In this document: one piece after another, positions 16,402 through 25,500 of the stretch
How the letters are laid out: each line of letters begins with the position of its first letter
Position numbering within the stretch: the first letter of the stretch is position 1
NCBI GenBank assembly: GCA_964350875.1
Contig: CAYGLT010000015.1
Coordinates: forward strand, 1 to 44,578
Direction of reading: 5' to 3'
Length of the DNA stretch: 44,578 nt
Source: JAHBXC01 sp964350875
GTDB taxonomy: Bacteria; Planctomycetota; Phycisphaerae; Phycisphaerales; UBA1924
Position numbers and translations under genes: made by a program
Notes under the pieces: generated by a model
What the model was told of the DNA's origin: nothing
Database searches by the model: none
Seen by the model: only the letters and a program-made list of their open reading frames with translations

Positions 16402-17933
16402 TCAGGCGACGGCGGCGGGCTGGGCGGTGTCGGAATGGATCATGCCGCGGCGAGGGCTCTTTCGCGGGTAGAAGAGCAGTACCGCGATGAGGCACGCGAG
16501 GCTTGCCCACATGGGGTACGAGAACAGGACGGTGTAATTGATGTCGTCCGTGCCGCGCTTGGCGATCTCGCTGACGGCGCCCGCGATCTTGCTGCCAACG
16601 ATGATGCCGATGCCGAAGAGGATCAGACTGAAGAGCGATTGCGCGGTGGCGCGGACATCGTGGGTGGTCTCTTCGTCGACGACCATGAAGGCGATGAAGA
16701 CGAAGCAGCCGAAGCACAGGCCGTGCATCGCGATGCCGGCGATGAGTATGGCGACGGGCGGGATGCCGGTTGTTGCGGCGATGGAATCGACATACGCGAA
16801 GAGCGCCATGCGTATCGCGTACGCGGCGATGCCCACGGTGAGAAGCGATTTGCGCGAGAAGCGCACGGCGAGCACGGGCATGGCGGCGAGGACGAGGATC
16901 TCGGCGATCTGCCCGATGGTCATCAGCCCGCCGCCGCCGACGCCGAAGATCGAGTTGATCGTGCTGGCGGCGTTGGCCTGGAAGTTCCCGAGGAAACCGG
17001 CGGTGTGCACGAAGTAGAACTGGTGGATGCAGGAGATGGGGACGGCGATGAGGAAGAGTGTGAGGAGGGGGTTGAAGCGGATCTGCCCGAGGGCCTCGAC
17101 GGTGGCGTTCTTCTTCTCGCCGCGCATCGGGGGCGTGTGAGGGAGGGTGAAGCAATAGAGGCCCATGGCGATGCCGAGGATGGCGCTGAGGCGGAAGGCG
17201 TCGGCCATGCCGGCGTGCTGCGCGGCGAGTTGGGCTGCTGCGTCGGCGCCCGCGGGCGTGTGTCGGTGGAGCAGCCACTGGCCGATGCCGATGCCGACGG
17301 CGATCCAGCCGATCGTGCCGAAGAGGCGCACCTTGCCGAAGTCGCGGTNNNNNNNNNNNNNNNNNNNNNNNNNNNNNNNNNNNNNNNNNNNNNNNNNNNN
17401 NNNNNNNNNNNNNNNNNNNNNNNNNNNNNNNNNNNNNNNNNNNNNNNNCCGACGGCGATCCAGCCGATCGTGCCGAAGAGGCGCACCTTGCCGAAGTCGC
17501 GGTCACGGTCCTTGAGGTTGTGGAACGAGAGGGAGTTCGTGAGCGAGAGCGTGGGGGAGTAGATGAGCGAGTAGACGAGCGAGAACAGGAGGAAGGCGCC
17601 GTAGGACTCGATGGACGCGAGGTTCCAGACGAGGATGCCGCCGAGGATGTGGCTGACGCCGAGGAACTTCTCGGTGGAGAACCAGCGGTCGGCGATCTGC
17701 CCTGCGACGAACGGGGCGACGATTGCGCCGACCGCTCCGACGGCGAACATGTTGCCGATCTGTCCGGCGGTGAAGCCGCGATGCCCGCTGAGGAAGGGCC
17801 AGAGGAGGGGGAGCCAGGCGCCCCAGATGGCGTACTGGAGGAACATCATCACCGCGAGGCGTGTGCGCACGAACGGTGCTGAAGCGGCGTTCGCGTTGGG
17901 GAGCGCGGGGTCGGGCGAATCGTTCTGGGCCAT
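16402..17933 (-). CDS. MFS transporter, nucleoside:H+ symporter-like, interrupted by an assembly gap
   Basis: The N-terminal part (MAQND... VRLAVMMFLQYAIWGAWLPLLWPFL) and the C-terminal part (from GIGIGQWLLH) are in different frames only because of 100 N at 17349-17448. The 55 bases on each side of the gap are identical, so collapsing the repeat gives a continuous 458-residue protein with no stop. It has about 12 hydrophobic segments and the ADRWFSTEK loop after helix 2, typical of the nucleoside:proton symporter (NupG-like) branch of the MFS. As first gene of a sugar-oxidation operon it more likely imports a sugar derivative than nucleosides; that is inference. AGGAA lies about five bases before the ATG at 17933. 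Confidence 0.88.
17294..17503. repeat. Identical 55-bp copies flanking a 100-N gap (assembly artefact)
   Basis: Bases 17294-17348 and 17449-17503 are identical and the 100 bases between them are N. Two contig ends that overlap by one k-mer were probably joined as if separated. Deleting the N run and one copy restores one reading frame in the MFS gene, so the duplicate is not biological. Confidence 0.93.
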
Positions 17934-18064
17934 GCCGTTCCTGACCGGGTCGAGCGGGGCGTCGGGACGGGCCAGTGTACAGTACGATCGCCCGCGTGCA
18001 TCCCCTTTCTCGCGCAGCGCAACGAAGTTGCGGCCGCGGAGCGTCAGTACGGAGCGAATGGAAT
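17934..18064. promoter_or_regulatory. Divergent promoter region between the sugar operon and the 18065 gene pair
   Basis: These 131 bases lie between the start of the minus-strand operon and the plus-strand TIM-barrel gene, so promoters for both must lie here or close by. The central TGTACAGTACGAT (17977-17989) is symmetric around GTACAGTAC and is the most AT-rich part. A second inverted repeat, CGCAAC-GAA-GTTGCG (18018-18032), could be an operator. No strong -35/-10 pair is visible. The sites are inference; no regulator gene lies beside them. Confidence 0.4.
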
Positions 18065-19066
18065 ATGCAGCGACCCGTGACCTTGTTCACCGGCCAGTGG
18101 GCCGACCTGCCGATCGAGCGGATCGCCGAACTCACCGGCGCCGAGGGCTGGGGATACGACGGTCTGGAACTCGCGTGCTGGGGGGACCACTTCGATGTCC
18201 GGCGCGCGCTGGCGGAGAAGGACTATTGCCGCGAGCGCAAGGAGATGCTCAACCGAAACGGGCTGGGCGTGTGGGCGATCAGCAACCACCTCGTCGGTCA
18301 GTGCGTGTGCGATGTGATCGACGAGCGGCACAAGGCGATCGTTCCCGAGCATGTGTGGGGAGATGGCGAGCAGGAGGGCGTGCGGAAGCGCGCGGCCGAG
18401 GAACTGATGAACACCGCCCGGGCGGCGGCGCGGCTGGAGGTCGAGGTCGTCAACGGCTTCACGGGGTCGGCGATCTGGCCCATGCTGTACTTCTTCCCGC
18501 CCACGCCGCCCGAGATGATCGACCGTGGATACGACGAGTTCGCCGAGCGGTGGGGGCCGATCCTCGATGTGTTCCAGAAAGAGGGCGTCGCGTTCGCGCT
18601 CGAGGTGCATCCGTCGGAGATCGCGTACGACCTGATCACCGCGGGGCGTGCGTTGCGCGCGGTGAACAACCACCCCTCGTTCGGATTCAATTTCGATCCG
18701 TCGCACTTCCATTGGCAGGGGATCGACCCCGCGGTGTTCGTGGAAGAGTTCGGCGCGCGGATCTTCCATTGTCATATGAAGGACGCTGCGGTCTATCACG
18801 ATGGCCGGCGATCAATCCTCGGAGGGCACATGCAGTTCGGGGATGCGCGGCGGGCGTGGGACTTCCGCTCGCCCGGGCGGGGAGAGGTCGACTTCGAGCG
18901 TGTGATCCGCGCGCTGAACCGTGTCGGGTACGCCGGCCCGCTCTCGGTCGAGTGGGAAGATCCGGACATGGCGCGCGAGCACGGCGCCGCGGAGGCGGTG
19001 GATTTTGTGAGGGGGCTGCAGTTCCCGGCGTCGGGCGGTGCGTTCGACAGCGCGTTCGCGGAATGA
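18065..19066 (+). CDS. Sugar phosphate isomerase/epimerase-like TIM barrel
   Basis: A 333-residue cytoplasmic protein of the xylose-isomerase-like superfamily that opens MQRPVTLFTGQWADLP. The ATG at 18065 has GGAG nearby (18053-18056); an upstream frame extension is not supported. Metal ligands are visible: E in LEVHPSEI, D in FNFDPSH, H in FHCHMKD and E in SVEWEDPD. The longer loop between HCHMKD and the last Glu (containing LGGHMQFGDARRAWDF) is seen in planctomycete members found next to Gfo/Idh genes. Its stop overlaps an ATG of the following dehydrogenase frame (19063-19066). It is divergent from the seven-gene operon and may share its control. Confidence 0.88.
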   Translation: MQRPVTLFTGQWADLPIERIAELTGAEGWGYDGLELACWGDHFDVRRALAEKDYCRERKEMLNRNGLGVWAISNHLVGQCVCDVIDERHKAIVPEHVWGDGEQEGVRKRAAEELMNTARAAARLEVEVVNGFTGSAIWPMLYFFPPTPPEMIDRGYDEFAERWGPILDVFQKEGVAFALEVHPSEIAYDLITAGRALRAVNNHPSFGFNFDPSHFHWQGIDPAVFVEEFGARIFHCHMKDAAVYHDGRRSILGGHMQFGDARRAWDFRSPGRGEVDFERVIRALNRVGYAGPLSVEWEDPDMAREHGAAEAVDFVRGLQFPASGGAFDSAFAE

Positions 19067-19086
19067 TCGAGGAAGGAGCGGGAACG

Positions 19087-20229
19087 ATGCGCGATCGCGT
19101 GCGGTGGGGGATGGTCGGGGGCGGGGCGGGCGCGTTCATTGGCGCGGTGCATCGCGCGGCGGCCGCGCTTGACGGGAAATACGAACTCTGCGCTGGGGCG
19201 ATGTCGAGCGAGCCCGAGCGTGCGAAGAGATCAGCGCACGCGATCGGAATTCCTGAGGACCGCGCATACGGGTCGTGGCGCGAGATGGTCGAGCGCGAGT
19301 CGAAGCGGCCCGTCGGCGAACGGATCGAACTCGTGTCGATCGTCACGCCCAACGCGACGCACCACGAGATCGCGCGGGCGTTCATCGACGCGGGAGTTCA
19401 TGTGCTGATCGACAAGCCAATGACGACGACGGTCGAGCACGCGCGAGATCTCGTGAACGCGGTCGAGCGCGCGGGGGTGATCGGCGCGGTGATGTACACC
19501 TACTCGGGTTACCCGCTCGTGCGCGAGATGGCCGACATGGTGCGCCAAGGAAAGGTGGGGGCGGTTCGCCGCGTGCTTGTGGAGTACCACCAGGGCTGGC
19601 TTGCGACGCCCATCGAGCGTGAGGGACAGAAGCAGGCCTCGTGGCGTGCGGACCCGAAGCAGGCGGGCGCGGGCGGCGCGATCGGCGACATCGGCACGCA
19701 CGCTGAGCACCTGCTCCGGTTCGTGACCGGGCTGGAGATTGAGTCGCTCTACGGCGAACTGAACTCGTTCGTGCCGGGGCGCGAACTCGACGACGACGCG
19801 GCGGCGATGCTCCGACTTTCGGGCGGCGCACGCGCGACGCTGACGGCGTCGCAGGTGTGCGTGGGTGAGGAGAACAACCTGAGCATTCGCGTGCACGGAT
19901 CGACGGGGTCGCTTCGGTGGCGCCAGGAAGCGCCGAACGAATTGGAGTTCAGGACGCTCGACGGAACACGGCGAGTGATCACGCGCGGGTCGGAGGGGCT
20001 CGGCGGTGGGGCGCAGCGCGGGACGCGACTGCCGACGGGTCACCCGGAGGGATTCATCGAAGCGTTCGCGAACATCTACGCGGATGTCGCGGGCGCGGTG
20101 GTGGCGCAGCGTGCGGGAGGTCGCGTTGATCTTGCGAATGCGTCGTTCCCCACGGTGCACGACGGCCTGCGCGGCGTGGAGTTCGTGGAGCGGATGAAGC
20201 GCAGCGCGGAGACGGCGTCGTGGGTCTGA
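19087..20229 (+). CDS. Gfo/Idh/MocA family oxidoreductase (cytoplasmic)
   Basis: A 380-residue dehydrogenase with the Rossmann motif MVGGGAGAFIG (9-19), VTPNATHH, and DKP at 109-111 in place of EKP, so the catalytic Lys is kept. The C-terminal domain has GGAIGDIGTHAEHLLRFVTG, including the conserved Asp and His. The start at 19087 is chosen because AAGGAG stands eight bases upstream; the ATG at 19063, overlapping the previous stop, would add eight residues and remains possible. The subgroup (W-G-M-V-G-G-G-x-G-x-F-I-G) is common in bacteria that degrade inositol or uronic-type sugars, next to TIM-barrel isomerases. It ends eight bases before the convergent small gene. Confidence 0.9.
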   Translation: MRDRVRWGMVGGGAGAFIGAVHRAAAALDGKYELCAGAMSSEPERAKRSAHAIGIPEDRAYGSWREMVERESKRPVGERIELVSIVTPNATHHEIARAFIDAGVHVLIDKPMTTTVEHARDLVNAVERAGVIGAVMYTYSGYPLVREMADMVRQGKVGAVRRVLVEYHQGWLATPIEREGQKQASWRADPKQAGAGGAIGDIGTHAEHLLRFVTGLEIESLYGELNSFVPGRELDDDAAAMLRLSGGARATLTASQVCVGEENNLSIRVHGSTGSLRWRQEAPNELEFRTLDGTRRVITRGSEGLGGGAQRGTRLPTGHPEGFIEAFANIYADVAGAVVAQRAGGRVDLANASFPTVHDGLRGVEFVERMKRSAETASWV

Positions 20230-20236
20230 TCGGTGG

Positions 20237-20689
20237 TCAGCGCAGCGAGTAGAACCCGCCGCCCGCGTCGCGGAGTTGGCCCTTCACGGCGAGCGCGACC
20301 CAGACCTCGCGGGGGAACTCGGTGGGCGGGATGATGGCGTCGATCTCGGACTTGCGGCCCCCGGTGAGTTGGCGGCCGCCGAGTTTGGACTCGTCGGCGA
20401 GGCGCATCACCTTGAGTCGTTTCTTGAAGGCGCGGAGCGCGTGCTCGAGTTCGGATTCGGGGATCGAGTCGTCGGCGGCGACCTCGGGCGCGGGCGCTTC
20501 GAGGTGCGTCACCAGCGCATCCAGCGCGTCGATGTCGCGGGCGTCGCACGCGGCGTTCGCTCGATTCGGATCGACGGGCATGCGGCCGAGGAGGCGTTGC
20601 ACGAGCGCCCAGCCCTCATCGGTCTTGCGGGAAGGCGGAGCGGCGCGGAGTTCGCCGACCATCTGACGGAGTTTCTGGACGGCGTTCAT
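20237..20689 (-). CDS. Conserved hypothetical protein
   Basis: A 150-residue charged, mostly helical protein with no signal peptide. The last 40 residues read like a compact domain: GGRKSEIDAIIPPTEFPREVWVAL followed by GGGFYSLR. I recall such a C-terminus in proteins from related planctomycetes but know no function. The middle (SELEHALRAFKKRLKVMRLADESKLGG) could form a coiled coil and resembles a short DNA- or RNA-binding helix pair, which is speculation. No Shine-Dalgarno sequence is seen before the ATG at 20689. It reads towards the Gfo/Idh gene, and a terminator lies between it and the upstream propeller gene, so it must have its own promoter or be read through. Confidence 0.75.
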   Translation of the reverse strand: MNAVQKLRQMVGELRAAPPSRKTDEGWALVQRLLGRMPVDPNRANAACDARDIDALDALVTHLEAPAPEVAADDSIPESELEHALRAFKKRLKVMRLADESKLGGRQLTGGRKSEIDAIIPPTEFPREVWVALAVKGQLRDAGGGFYSLR

Positions 20690-20713
20690 AGAGAGATGGT
20701 ATCGGAGCGCGCA

Positions 20714-20749
20714 GAAAAAAAAGGAAGGGCTCGACGGGGAGCCCTTCCT
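20714..20749 (-). terminator. Intrinsic terminator after the PEP-CTERM propeller gene
   Basis: A perfect 11-bp stem (AGGAAGGGCTC at 20722-20732 and its complement at 20739-20749) with a 6-base loop is followed, in the minus direction, by eight T. It lies 25 bases past the stop at 20774. Confidence 0.93.
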
Positions 20750-20773
20750 CGAGTGCGTTCGTACGCGGGTGTC

Positions 20774-21562
20774 TCAGGCGCGGCGACGCCGGGCGGCGGC
20801 GAAACCGCCGAGGCCGAGAAGGGCCGCGGAGGCCGGCGTGGGGATCCACACGAGGCCGAGGTAGTTGCCCGAGCCGAGGGCGCCCACGATGGTGGCTTCG
20901 CCCGTGGTGAGGTTCATGGTGTAGAGGTTGTCGGTGGTGTTGTCGACCATGTACATGATGCCGTTGGCGGCGTTGTACGCGAGGCCGTTGGGGTTGGTCG
21001 AGTTGAGGAGCGGGCCGATGAGCGTGGCCGCGCCGGTGCCGACATCCACGCTGTAGAAACTGTCGGCGCCGCTGTTGGTGGCGTACATGGTGTTGGTGTC
21101 GGAGTTGTAGCCGAGGTTCGTGAACGACGAGAGGCCGTTGTTGCCGACGAAGTTGGCGACGCCGGTGCCGGTGTTCACGGTGTAGAAGTTGCCGGCGGTG
21201 GTGCCGCCGCCGGACGCGCCGTAGAGCGTGCCGGTGCTGGAGTCCCACTCGAGGCCGTGCATGACGATGCCCGAGTCGCCGTAGGCGCCGACGAGCGTCG
21301 CCTGAAGCGTGTTGATGTCGAGGGTGAAGAGCGAGTCGAGGCTGGTCGAGGTCAGGTAGAGCGTGCCGGTGGAGCCGTCGTAGGCGAGACCGCCGGTCGT
21401 GCCGGCGTTGCTGGAGACCTGGCCGATGTTCATGGCGGCGCCGGTCATCATGTCGACATCGTAAAAGTTGCGGGCGCTGTCGATGGCGAACAGACGGCCC
21501 TGCGCGAACGCGGCGCTCGAAAGCGTGAGCGCAGCAACGGACAGCAATGCGAGTTTCTTCAT
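20774..21562 (-). CDS. Secreted beta-propeller protein with a PEP-CTERM-type tail
   Basis: A 262-residue protein with the signal peptide MKKLALLSVAALTLSSAAFA and a strong GGAGGAAAG ribosome binding site before the ATG at 21562. The mature part is a string of roughly 40-residue repeats of the type LYTVNTGTGVANFVG, typical of DUF4394/NHL-like beta-propellers that only show sequence similarity through the GLAYDxxTGTLY pattern. It ends in IPTPASAALLGLGGFAAARR plus arginines, a PEP-CTERM-type sorting helix. It is probably retained at the cell surface or in the matrix after cleavage by an exosortase encoded elsewhere. It has its own terminator. The repeats suggest a structural or binding role; there is no enzyme motif. 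Confidence 0.88.
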   Translation of the reverse strand: MKKLALLSVAALTLSSAAFAQGRLFAIDSARNFYDVDMMTGAAMNIGQVSSNAGTTGGLAYDGSTGTLYLTSTSLDSLFTLDINTLQATLVGAYGDSGIVMHGLEWDSSTGTLYGASGGGTTAGNFYTVNTGTGVANFVGNNGLSSFTNLGYNSDTNTMYATNSGADSFYSVDVGTGAATLIGPLLNSTNPNGLAYNAANGIMYMVDNTTDNLYTMNLTTGEATIVGALGSGNYLGLVWIPTPASAALLGLGGFAAARRRRA

Positions 21563-21730
21563 GTTCTTTCCTCCTGATTCCGTGCGGCGGGGGCCGCCGC
21601 ACGAAGGTGACGCGTTTGCCGCATTCCCCAATGCGGGCCCGTAGGCGGGTCCATGGTACAGGGAGCCGGAGAAAACCCCAAGCGGAATCGGCGATTCCGT
21701 AAGCCCGTGTCCGCAAGAGGCTTGTGCTCC

Positions 21731-21765
21731 AAAACGGCAGCGGGCCGCCCGAGGTGGGCGGCCCG
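21731..21765 (-). terminator. Probable terminator of the lipoprotein gene
   Basis: A 10-bp perfect stem (21741-21750 and 21756-21765, CGGGCCGCCC type) with a 5-base loop lies 24 bases past the stop at 21789. The T-run is short and displaced (GCCGTTTT), so its strength is uncertain. Confidence 0.65.
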
Positions 21766-21788
21766 TGCGACAGTTGAAGGGTGTCGGA

Positions 21789-22370
21789 TCAGCGGCTCGC
21801 CCACCAGCCGTGCTTCTCGGCGTGGTACTCCACGAACTCGGTGATCTCGGCAACGCGGTCGACATGCGTGATCGTTTCGCTCTCGGCGGACCACATCGGA
21901 GTCCAGGACGAAGTGTCCCAGACCACGACCTCGACGCCGTAGGTCACGAAGTCGTCCCAGTCTGACCAGTCGCGCACCACGACATCACCCAGGCGGTCCG
22001 TCTCGGTGATGCGGTACTCATCGACCTTGCGGATGTCATCGATGCGGAAGGGGCGGACCGTGATGACGGCCTGCTTGTTGTTGTTCCTGACCCACGAGGA
22101 GAAATCGCTCCAGCGCTCCGTGCGGAGGTTCAGCCCGATGTCGGCGCTTGGGGTCGCGCGCACGAAGTGGTCGTTCAGTTCTGCCGCGATCTTGTCCTCG
22201 AGTTTCACGCGCTGGTCGATGTCGGAATCGAACACAATGACGAGCACATTCTTGTACTCGAGGGGTCGATCGACCTCTCGTTCCCATGTCGATGCCGTCT
22301 CGGGCCGACTGGCGCATCCGCCAAGCATGAGCGAGCCGAGGAGGAGGCCGCAGGCGAGTCGAGTGTTCAT
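21789..22370 (-). CDS. Lipoprotein of unknown function
   Basis: A 193-residue protein with a clear lipoprotein signal: MNTRLACGLLLGSLMLGGC, with the acylated Cys at 19. The mature part has alternating strands and charged helices (VLVIVFDSDIDQRVKLEDKI; AVITVRPFRIDDIRK) and several Trp-Asp pairs (DWSDWDDF). I recognise no named family. The pattern of a small nucleotide-free alpha/beta domain with a DSDIDQRVK start resembles lipoproteins that sit near proteases and beta-barrel assembly factors, which is speculative. GGAGAACAGGG precedes the ATG. It is transcribed alone, with a terminator on each side. Confidence 0.78.
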   Translation of the reverse strand: MNTRLACGLLLGSLMLGGCASRPETASTWEREVDRPLEYKNVLVIVFDSDIDQRVKLEDKIAAELNDHFVRATPSADIGLNLRTERWSDFSSWVRNNNKQAVITVRPFRIDDIRKVDEYRITETDRLGDVVVRDWSDWDDFVTYGVEVVVWDTSSWTPMWSAESETITHVDRVAEITEFVEYHAEKHGWWASR

Positions 22371-22495
22371 GGTCCCTGTTCTCCGTCTGTGTATCGAAGC
22401 GTTGCCGGGGCGCACGGTCCGCCGACAGCAGACGGCCTCAGCGTAACAGTAAATGAGATCGGTTGCACTCATGGACCGGAGAGAGTGCGCGCAAG

Positions 22496-22530
22496 AAAGG
22501 AGCCGCACAGTCTGGCTGCGCGGCTCCTTT
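22496..22530. terminator. Long hairpin after the Tricorn-like protease gene
   Basis: A 15-bp stem with one mismatch (AAAGGAGCCGC-x-CAG against CTGCGCGGCTCCTTT, 22496-22510 and 22516-22530) surrounds a 5-base loop. In the minus direction it ends CTCCTTTCTT, so it can stop transcription of the gene ending at 22555; it could also act weakly in the plus direction. Confidence 0.75.
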
Positions 22531-22554
22531 GGTGTGGTCGGATGGAAAGGTCGC

Positions 22555-25500
22555 TCAGTTATCCAGTTGCTTGAGCATCACCTCGACGGCCTTCTCGATC
22601 TGGGTGTCGCGGCCCTGGGCGGCGAGTTCGGGCGGGATCGCAACCTTGTGCGTGGGCTGGAGTTCGCTGTTCTCGAGGTATTCCCCGTTCGCGCCCTTTG
22701 TGCCGACCTGGGGGATGCCGAAGATGAGGTCGCCCGTGTGCAGGCGCTCCCACCACACGGCGGTCGCGGTCCCGGGGACGGGCATGCCGACGGTGTCGCC
22801 GATCTCCAGTTCCGTGTACACCCACGGGAAGAAGTGGGCGTCGGAGTAGTTGCCTTCGCTCATGACCACGATCGAGGGCTTGGTCCAGCGTGTGGCGGAG
22901 TCGCCCTGGTAGCGCCGCGTGTTCGACGCGTCGTTTCGGGGGTAGAGATCGACATAGTTCGTGCCGGTGAGGAAGGTGACGAGGTCGTCGTGGAGCCAGC
23001 CGCCGCCGTTGAAGCGGGTGTCGACGATGATGGCTTCCTTGTCGAAGTTTCGGCCGAGGACCTCGGCGTAGAAGTCGCGGAACGAGGCGTCGTTCATGCC
23101 TCGGACATGCATGTAGCCGATGCGGCCGTTGGAGAGTTGCTCGACGAGATCGCGCCGCGCGCGGACCCAGCGGTCGTAGAGCAGGTTGCTCTCGGCGCCG
23201 GTGGAGATCGGGCGGACGACGACATCGCGGGTCTCGCCGTCGGCGTTGACGATGGTGAGGCGTGTGCGGTCGCCCGACTTGCCGTCGAGGAGCGCGAAGT
23301 AGTTGGCTTCGTCGTTGATCTCGACTCCGTCGATGTGGGTGATGACATCGCCGGCGTTCACGCCGAGGTTGGCGCGGTCGAGCGGGCCGTTGTCGATGAC
23401 CTCGACGATGCGCATGCCGTCGCCGTTGTAGCGGTTGTCGAAGAAGGCGCCGAGCGCGGAGGTGCTGGCGTCGCCCGGCTTCCCGCCCGGGCGGTAGCGG
23501 CCGCCGGTGTGGGAGGCGTTGAGTTCGCCGAGGATCTCCGAGAGGAGGACGGCGAAGTCACGGTTGTTGGTGACGCCGTCGAGTTTGGGCTCGTACTGGT
23601 CGCGGTAGAACTCCCAGTCCACGCCGTGCATGTCCTTGCGGTAGAACTTCTCCTTGGTCTGGCGCCAGACATGGGAGAAGAGGTGGTCGCGCTCGGCGTC
23701 GCCGTCGATGTCGAGTTCGGCGGAGAACCCGATGGGCTTCTTGTCGCCCGAGGACGCGTCGATCTTGGAGAGCGAGCCGTTGGCGAGGACATAGATGTTC
23801 TTGCCGTCTTCGGAGATCTGCATGCTGGCGCTGCCGGCGCCGAGTTTCGAGAGGATCTTCGTGGACTCCTCGCGGAAGTCGCGGACCCAGAGGTCGTAGC
23901 CCTTCTCGAATCGGGCGAGGTAGAAGAGTTTGCTGCCGTCGTCGTTGAGCGCGAAGTCGGCGAGGTCGGACGAGTGCATGGTCAGGCGCTGCGTGCGTGA
24001 CTCGATGCCTTCCCAGTCGATCTCGATGGGCTCGACCTTCTTCTCCTCGTCCTTCTTCTCNNNNNNNNNNNNNNNNNNNNNNNNNNNNNNNNNNNNNNNN
24101 NNNNNNNNNNNNNNNNNNNNNNNNNNNNNNNNNNNNNNNNNNNNNNNNNNNNNNNNNNNNCCTTCTCGTCGTCCTTCTTCTCTTTGTCTTCGTCCTTCTT
24201 TTTCTTCTCGTCGAGTTCCTTCTGGAGTTCGTACTCCTCCTTGGAGAGGCGGAACTTGTCGAAGGCGTCCTGGGTGAGGAATCCGGCGATGACATCGCTC
24301 TCGGAGCCCCACGATCCGTGGGCGCGCTCGCCGTAGCGGTCGCTGGCCCAGATCACGGCGCCGCCGTTCATGGCGAAGCGCGGGGCGTACTCGCTGTACC
24401 CGGAGTTGGCGATGTCGGTGGGGCCGGTCTTGCCGTCGGCGGAGACGATGCCGATGTTCTCGTAGAAGATGCGGCCGCGGCTGGCGAACTGGACGGCGAG
24501 CCAGAGGCTGTCGGGCGACCAACTGAACCAGTGATCGCCGTCGGAATACGAGTAGTACTGATCGCCCGGGAGCGCGACGACGGATTCCTTCGTTTCGATG
24601 TCGAAGACGCGGACCTCGTTGCGGTCGTGGAGGTAGCCGATTTTCTTGCCATCGGGCGAGTAGGCGGGCTGGAACTCCTGCGCGTCGGTGGCGATGAGGG
24701 GCTTCTCGTCGATCTTGGTGGCGCTGAAGAAGTAGAGTTCGTCCTCGTCGGCGATGGTGGCCTGGTAGATGTTCCACGAGCCGTCGCGCTCGCCCGCGTA
24801 GATGATCGAACGACCATCGGGCGCGAAGTCGACGGAGCGTTCCTGCTCGGGCGTGTTGGTGATGCGGCGGGTTGTGGAGAATTCGGTCGAGGTCACGAAG
24901 ACATCGCCGCGGACGACGAAGGCGACCTCTTTGCCGCTCTTGGAGACGGAGAAGTCCGTCGCGCCGGAACTCTCGCGGTCGCTGCGCGTGTCTGCGGGGA
25001 CATCGACGGCGATGGCGATGTCGAGTTTCTCGGCGGGGCGGCCGCGGCGCATGACATAGATGTCGCCGTGCCAGGAGAACGCGGCGTCGCCGTTGTCGGC
25101 GAGTGAGAGGTCGCGGACGGGGTGGTGCTCGAAAGTGGTGAGTTGCTCGGCCTGCGCGCCGGCGCGTGCGGGCATGCGGAAGACATTCTGGTCGCCGTTA
25201 CGCTCGGAAAGGAAGACGATGGCGTCGCCGCCGCGATCGAAGTGGGGGTCGCGGTCTTCACCGGGGAAGTCGGTGATCTTGATGTGCTCGCCCGAGTTGG
25301 TGTCGAGGATCCAGATGTCGCGCGCGACGGACGCGGTGTGGTGCTTGCGCAGTTCGTCCTCGTATCCCTTGCGGTCTTCGTAGACCATGCGCGATCCGTT
25401 CGCGTTGTAGCGAGCGTTGAGCGCGGGGGTGGTGAGGATCATCTCGGGCGTGCCGCCGTCGACGGAGACTTTGTAGAGTTCACTCAGCACGCCGCTGGGG

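Noticed and set aside
16402..17933. Frameshift or pseudogene in the MFS transporter
   Set aside because: The break is explained by the duplicated 55-mer around the N run; the collapsed gene is intact.
17611..19086. A long open frame upstream of the Gfo/Idh gene at 19087, in the same frame
   Set aside because: It overlaps the MFS gene in antisense and the TIM-barrel gene in sense; its residues are Arg/Ala-rich noise and the dehydrogenase begins cleanly at 19087 with a ribosome binding site.
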